Below are positions 4,849 through 6,941 of a DNA stretch of 6,941 nt, piece by piece. The notes beneath the pieces were generated by a model, which made no database searches, was not told where the DNA came from, and saw only the letters and a program-made list of their open reading frames with translations. The stretch's first letter is position 1; the number at the start of each line of letters is the position of its first letter. A program made the position numbers and the translations under genes. Source of the stretch: an uncultured Eubacteriales bacterium (lineage in GTDB: Bacteria > Bacillota > Clostridia > Oscillospirales > CAG-382); NCBI GenBank assembly GCA_934479825.1, contig CAKSOW010000058.1:1-6941 (forward strand). The letters run 5' to 3'.

Positions 4849-6828
4849 ATGCGTAATTTATCGTACAAGACTTATCTTGACAAAGTATACGGCTGCTTTG
4901 TCGGGAAAGCGGTTTCCGGAAACATCGGCGCTCCGCATGAGGGCGTCAAAATGCCGATGGAATTGCCGTTTATGCCGGAAATGATCAACTGTGAATTGCC
5001 TAACGACGATCTTGACCTGCAAATCCTGTGGCTGGATGTGCTGGAGCAAAAGGGTGCGTCCTTTACTTCGTTCGACCTTCTCGAACGCTTTGTTACTCAT
5101 TGTGCCTATTCGCCGGGAGAATACGCGGTTATGCGGAAAAACTTCAAGCGCGGCATTTATCCGCCGGTTTCGGGGCGGTTCTGCAACGACTATTATATAA
5201 GCGGCATGGGCTGTCCGATCCGTTCGGAAATCTGGGCGGCGGTGGCGGCAGGAAATCCGATGCTTGCGGCGGAGTTTGCTTCGCGCGACGGTTGCTTGGA
5301 TCACTATGGCGCGTCAATCGATGCCGAACGCTTTTTGGCGGCCTTGGAAAGCGAGGCCTATTTTGCCGATGAAACGGACACGATGAGCGAACTTATCCGA
5401 CAAGCGCTTGCCGCAGTACCCGAAGAATCGCCGTTTTATGCGCTTGTGACGTTTGTCTTGGAGCTTTGCGAACAGTATAAGGACAGCAAAATTGTTCTGA
5501 CAAAGCTGCTTTTCCGTTACGGGCATCCGGATTGCACCAATATGTTCCAGAACATGGGCATTACGTTAATGGCATTGCTTTTAGGCGAGGGCGATATCAT
5601 CAAGACCAGCATGTTAGCGCTCAATTGCGGCTTTGACACTGATTGTACCTGCGCGACGGCCGGAGCGGTAATCGGTATTTTGCGCGGTGCGGATGAATTG
5701 ATCCGCGCGTATGGATTGACCGAAATCACCTATGCGCTCGGCGTGAAGAGCCGGCGCCGCAGCAATAAGATTTTCGACCTTGCCGAAGATATCGCGCATA
5801 TCGGCGTGGAATTCAGCAAAAACGTCAACCGGGAAACGACCTTTACCGGTGCGCCGGATGTCTCGTTTACCTTTGAAAAACAGCCGGAGCTTGGTCTGTT
5901 TGTCGAATATGAGAAAATGGATCCCTCGATTGCGCTCGGTGAAACAAAAAAAGTAACGTTTCACTTGGAAAACCGCACATCGCTTTCACGCTCTTATACC
6001 GTGAACATCGGAAACGCAGGCGGTATTCTCTGCCGGATGCCGCGCTTTGATCTGGAACTTGTCCCGAACGGAAAAACGGCGGTAGAGGCGGAGTTTTTCC
6101 TGCCGGACGATGTGGAGATTGTTTATGACCGGAATCTGTTTCCCGTTACCGTGACGGAAAACGGAAAGCCGGTGCTTGAAACGTCGTTTGGGCTTGCCGG
6201 GGCGGTTCCGTGGAAACTCACCGGACCTTTTTGGCGTACCGAGCCGGTCTGCAACACAGAACGCATTTTGGAGCATTTTCCCGAAAAATATCCTTATGCC
6301 GCGCTTATGAAAGAATCCTGCATTCCCGGCACGAACACGGATAAAACCAGACACTTTCACTTAAACTTTTTCCCGGATACAAAAACGGATTTTGCAGATG
6401 AAAAAGCGCTTTTTGCGCCGCTTGACAGACAGTATGCTGACGAGGTTGTCGAACAGACCATAGCCAATGTTCGGGAGGACAGTTTCCGGCTTTCGGATTT
6501 CTTCGGATTTCGCGGGCCGTGCACGGCTTATCTTTCACGGATTCTTATAGCGCCCGACGATATGACGGTTTGCATTCAGATTGGGCACAGTGCGCCGTTT
6601 TCTCTGTATGTCAACGGGGAATGCCTAGGGACTCGCGATACCTGCGACAACTGGACAGCAGAAAATGTACACATAGAGAATGTGAAGTTGCGCAAGGGAG
6701 AAAACCGGATATTACTTCGTGCCACACGTGTCAATGAGGATGCCAAATATAATGTAACTTTTTCGCTCGGTGCGACCTGCGCGGAGCAGGTTGTCTGGCT
6801 TGCCTCAAAAAATCCGTACCGGTTTTGA
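4849..6828 (+). CDS. ADP-ribosylglycohydrolase-family protein with C-terminal beta-sandwich extension
   Basis: This 659-residue protein has no signal peptide or membrane segment, so it should act in the cytoplasm. Residues 1-323 fit the ADP-ribosylglycohydrolase fold (DraG/ARH, PF03747). They show an N-terminal 'YGCFVGKAVSGNIGAPHEG' glycine motif with E31, an acidic 'PNDDLDLQ' metal site (D53, D54), the 'GMGCPIRSEIW' segment with R125, 'RDGCLDH' with H152, and 'GFDTDCTCATAGAVIG' with D263 and D265. Family members use a dinuclear metal centre held by such aspartates to cleave ADP-ribose or related N-/O-glycosidic bonds. Here Cys266 stands where ARH/DraG enzymes have Thr, as in the 'DTDCN' subgroup of gut Firmicutes. 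Residues 350-450 look like an Ig-like beta-sandwich. A 'WKLTGPFW' stretch (455-462) and a second beta-rich domain (about 552-648, with 'FSLYVNGECLG') suggest a galactose-binding-like jelly roll. About half the protein is therefore extra to the catalytic family. The real substrate is unknown: it could be an ADP-ribosylated protein, a nucleoside or a sugar conjugate. It has its own promoter. Confidence 0.88.
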   Translation: MRNLSYKTYLDKVYGCFVGKAVSGNIGAPHEGVKMPMELPFMPEMINCELPNDDLDLQILWLDVLEQKGASFTSFDLLERFVTHCAYSPGEYAVMRKNFKRGIYPPVSGRFCNDYYISGMGCPIRSEIWAAVAAGNPMLAAEFASRDGCLDHYGASIDAERFLAALESEAYFADETDTMSELIRQALAAVPEESPFYALVTFVLELCEQYKDSKIVLTKLLFRYGHPDCTNMFQNMGITLMALLLGEGDIIKTSMLALNCGFDTDCTCATAGAVIGILRGADELIRAYGLTEITYALGVKSRRRSNKIFDLAEDIAHIGVEFSKNVNRETTFTGAPDVSFTFEKQPELGLFVEYEKMDPSIALGETKKVTFHLENRTSLSRSYTVNIGNAGGILCRMPRFDLELVPNGKTAVEAEFFLPDDVEIVYDRNLFPVTVTENGKPVLETSFGLAGAVPWKLTGPFWRTEPVCNTERILEHFPEKYPYAALMKESCIPGTNTDKTRHFHLNFFPDTKTDFADEKALFAPLDRQYADEVVEQTIANVREDSFRLSDFFGFRGPCTAYLSRILIAPDDMTVCIQIGHSAPFSLYVNGECLGTRDTCDNWTAENVHIENVKLRKGENRILLRATRVNEDAKYNVTFSLGATCAEQVVWLASKNPYRF

Positions 6829-6829
6829 C

Positions 6830-6858
6830 GTTACTTTTTCGCTTTTACGAAAAGTAAC
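6830..6858 (+). repeat. Hairpin immediately after the enzyme stop codon
   Basis: GTTACTTTTTCG (6830-6841) pairs with CGAAAAGTAAC (6848-6858) with one bulged T and a CTTTTA loop. It starts one base after the TGA. No T-run follows directly, so alone it is a poor terminator; it could protect the mRNA 3' end. The GTTACTTTT...AAAAGTAAC form resembles intergenic repeats found in many genomes, but this cannot be confirmed here. Confidence 0.6.
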
Positions 6859-6863
6859 ACAAA

Positions 6864-6885
6864 GGGACGTTTTTACGTTCTTTTT
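6864..6885 (+). terminator. Probable intrinsic terminator of the enzyme gene
   Basis: GGACGT (6865-6870) and ACGTTC (6875-6880) can form a 6-bp stem including one G-U pair, capped by a TTTT loop and followed directly by TTTTT. The stem is short, so termination may be partial or may depend on the preceding hairpin at 6830-6858. Confidence 0.55.
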
Positions 6886-6887
6886 GC

Positions 6888-6918
6888 TTCCTTGAATTTA
6901 CAATGTAAGTGCAAGCAA
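6888..6918. promoter_or_regulatory. Long imperfect dyad near the right edge (operator candidate)
   Basis: The 31 bases are symmetric about position 6903. The core TTACA-A-TGTAA is perfect and outer arms CTTG (6891-6894) and CAAG (6912-6915) share the same centre. In all 12 of 15 base pairs match. A single-base core spacer favours a protein-binding DNA site over an RNA hairpin. It lies between the terminator and Shine-Dalgarno-like sequence, so it may control a gene beyond the window. Confidence 0.45.
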
Positions 6919-6941
6919 AAAAAGGATGGACACAAAAGGAA
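6917..6941 (+). other. Shine-Dalgarno-like sequence suggesting a downstream gene start
   Basis: Two purine blocks ending AAAGGA occur, at 6917-6926 and 6934-6940. An ATG at 6926 overlaps the first block and lacks a spaced ribosome binding site of its own. The second block could serve a start codon just outside the window. No coding sequence can be called. Confidence 0.25.

Noticed and set aside
4688..4984. A 98-codon plus-strand open frame running through the intergenic region into the enzyme gene
   Set aside because: It spans the predicted promoter, leader and ribosome binding site of the enzyme gene and then overlaps that gene in another frame. It has no ribosome binding site and a Lys/Phe-rich translation dictated by the A/T runs.
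5986..6360. A 124-codon minus-strand open frame antisense to the enzyme gene
   Set aside because: It is a basic, Arg/Phe-rich shadow frame with no motif, promoter or ribosome binding site.

Overview
The window most likely comes from a Gram-positive anaerobe of the Clostridia, perhaps an Oscillospirales-like gut lineage. The evidence is strong AGGA-type ribosome binding sites, AT-rich sigma-A-type promoters beside coding DNA of fairly balanced base composition, a surface protein anchored by three SLH domains, and an ADP-ribosylglycohydrolase of the 'DTDC' subgroup common in gut Firmicutes. The taxonomic call is inference from family distribution, not from a marker gene.

Layout: two complete, divergently transcribed genes occupy most of the window. 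Positions 1-295 are non-coding and hold the terminator of the leftward gene, a small hairpin and a possible leftward promoter for a gene lying outside the window. Positions 296-4522 (minus strand) encode a secreted cell-surface protein of about 1408 residues: signal peptide, three SLH domains, a Gly/Val/Ser-rich region that looks like a beta-solenoid, a Ser/Asp linker, six tandem Ig-like repeats of the SbsA/Big_5 type, and a tail of about three fibronectin/Ig-like beta modules. Positions 4523-4848 form a 326-base divergent promoter region with one good promoter per direction and several short dyads. Positions 4849-6828 (plus strand) encode a 659-residue, apparently cytoplasmic ADP-ribosylglycohydrolase-family enzyme with about 330 extra C-terminal residues that look like beta-sandwich domains. 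Positions 6829-6941 hold two hairpins, one of them a plausible terminator, then a conspicuous 31-base dyad and Shine-Dalgarno-like sequence suggesting a further plus-strand gene just beyond the edge.

How the genes relate: the surface protein acts outside the cell, bound to wall polysaccharide, while the enzyme has no export signal. Each gene has its own promoter and terminator signals. Nothing in the sequence shows a functional link beyond the shared intergenic region. The most unusual items are the domain architecture of the enzyme, the repeat architecture of the surface protein, and the dyads placed at predicted transcription start sites and in leaders. I see no mobile element, CRISPR array, tRNA or rRNA.
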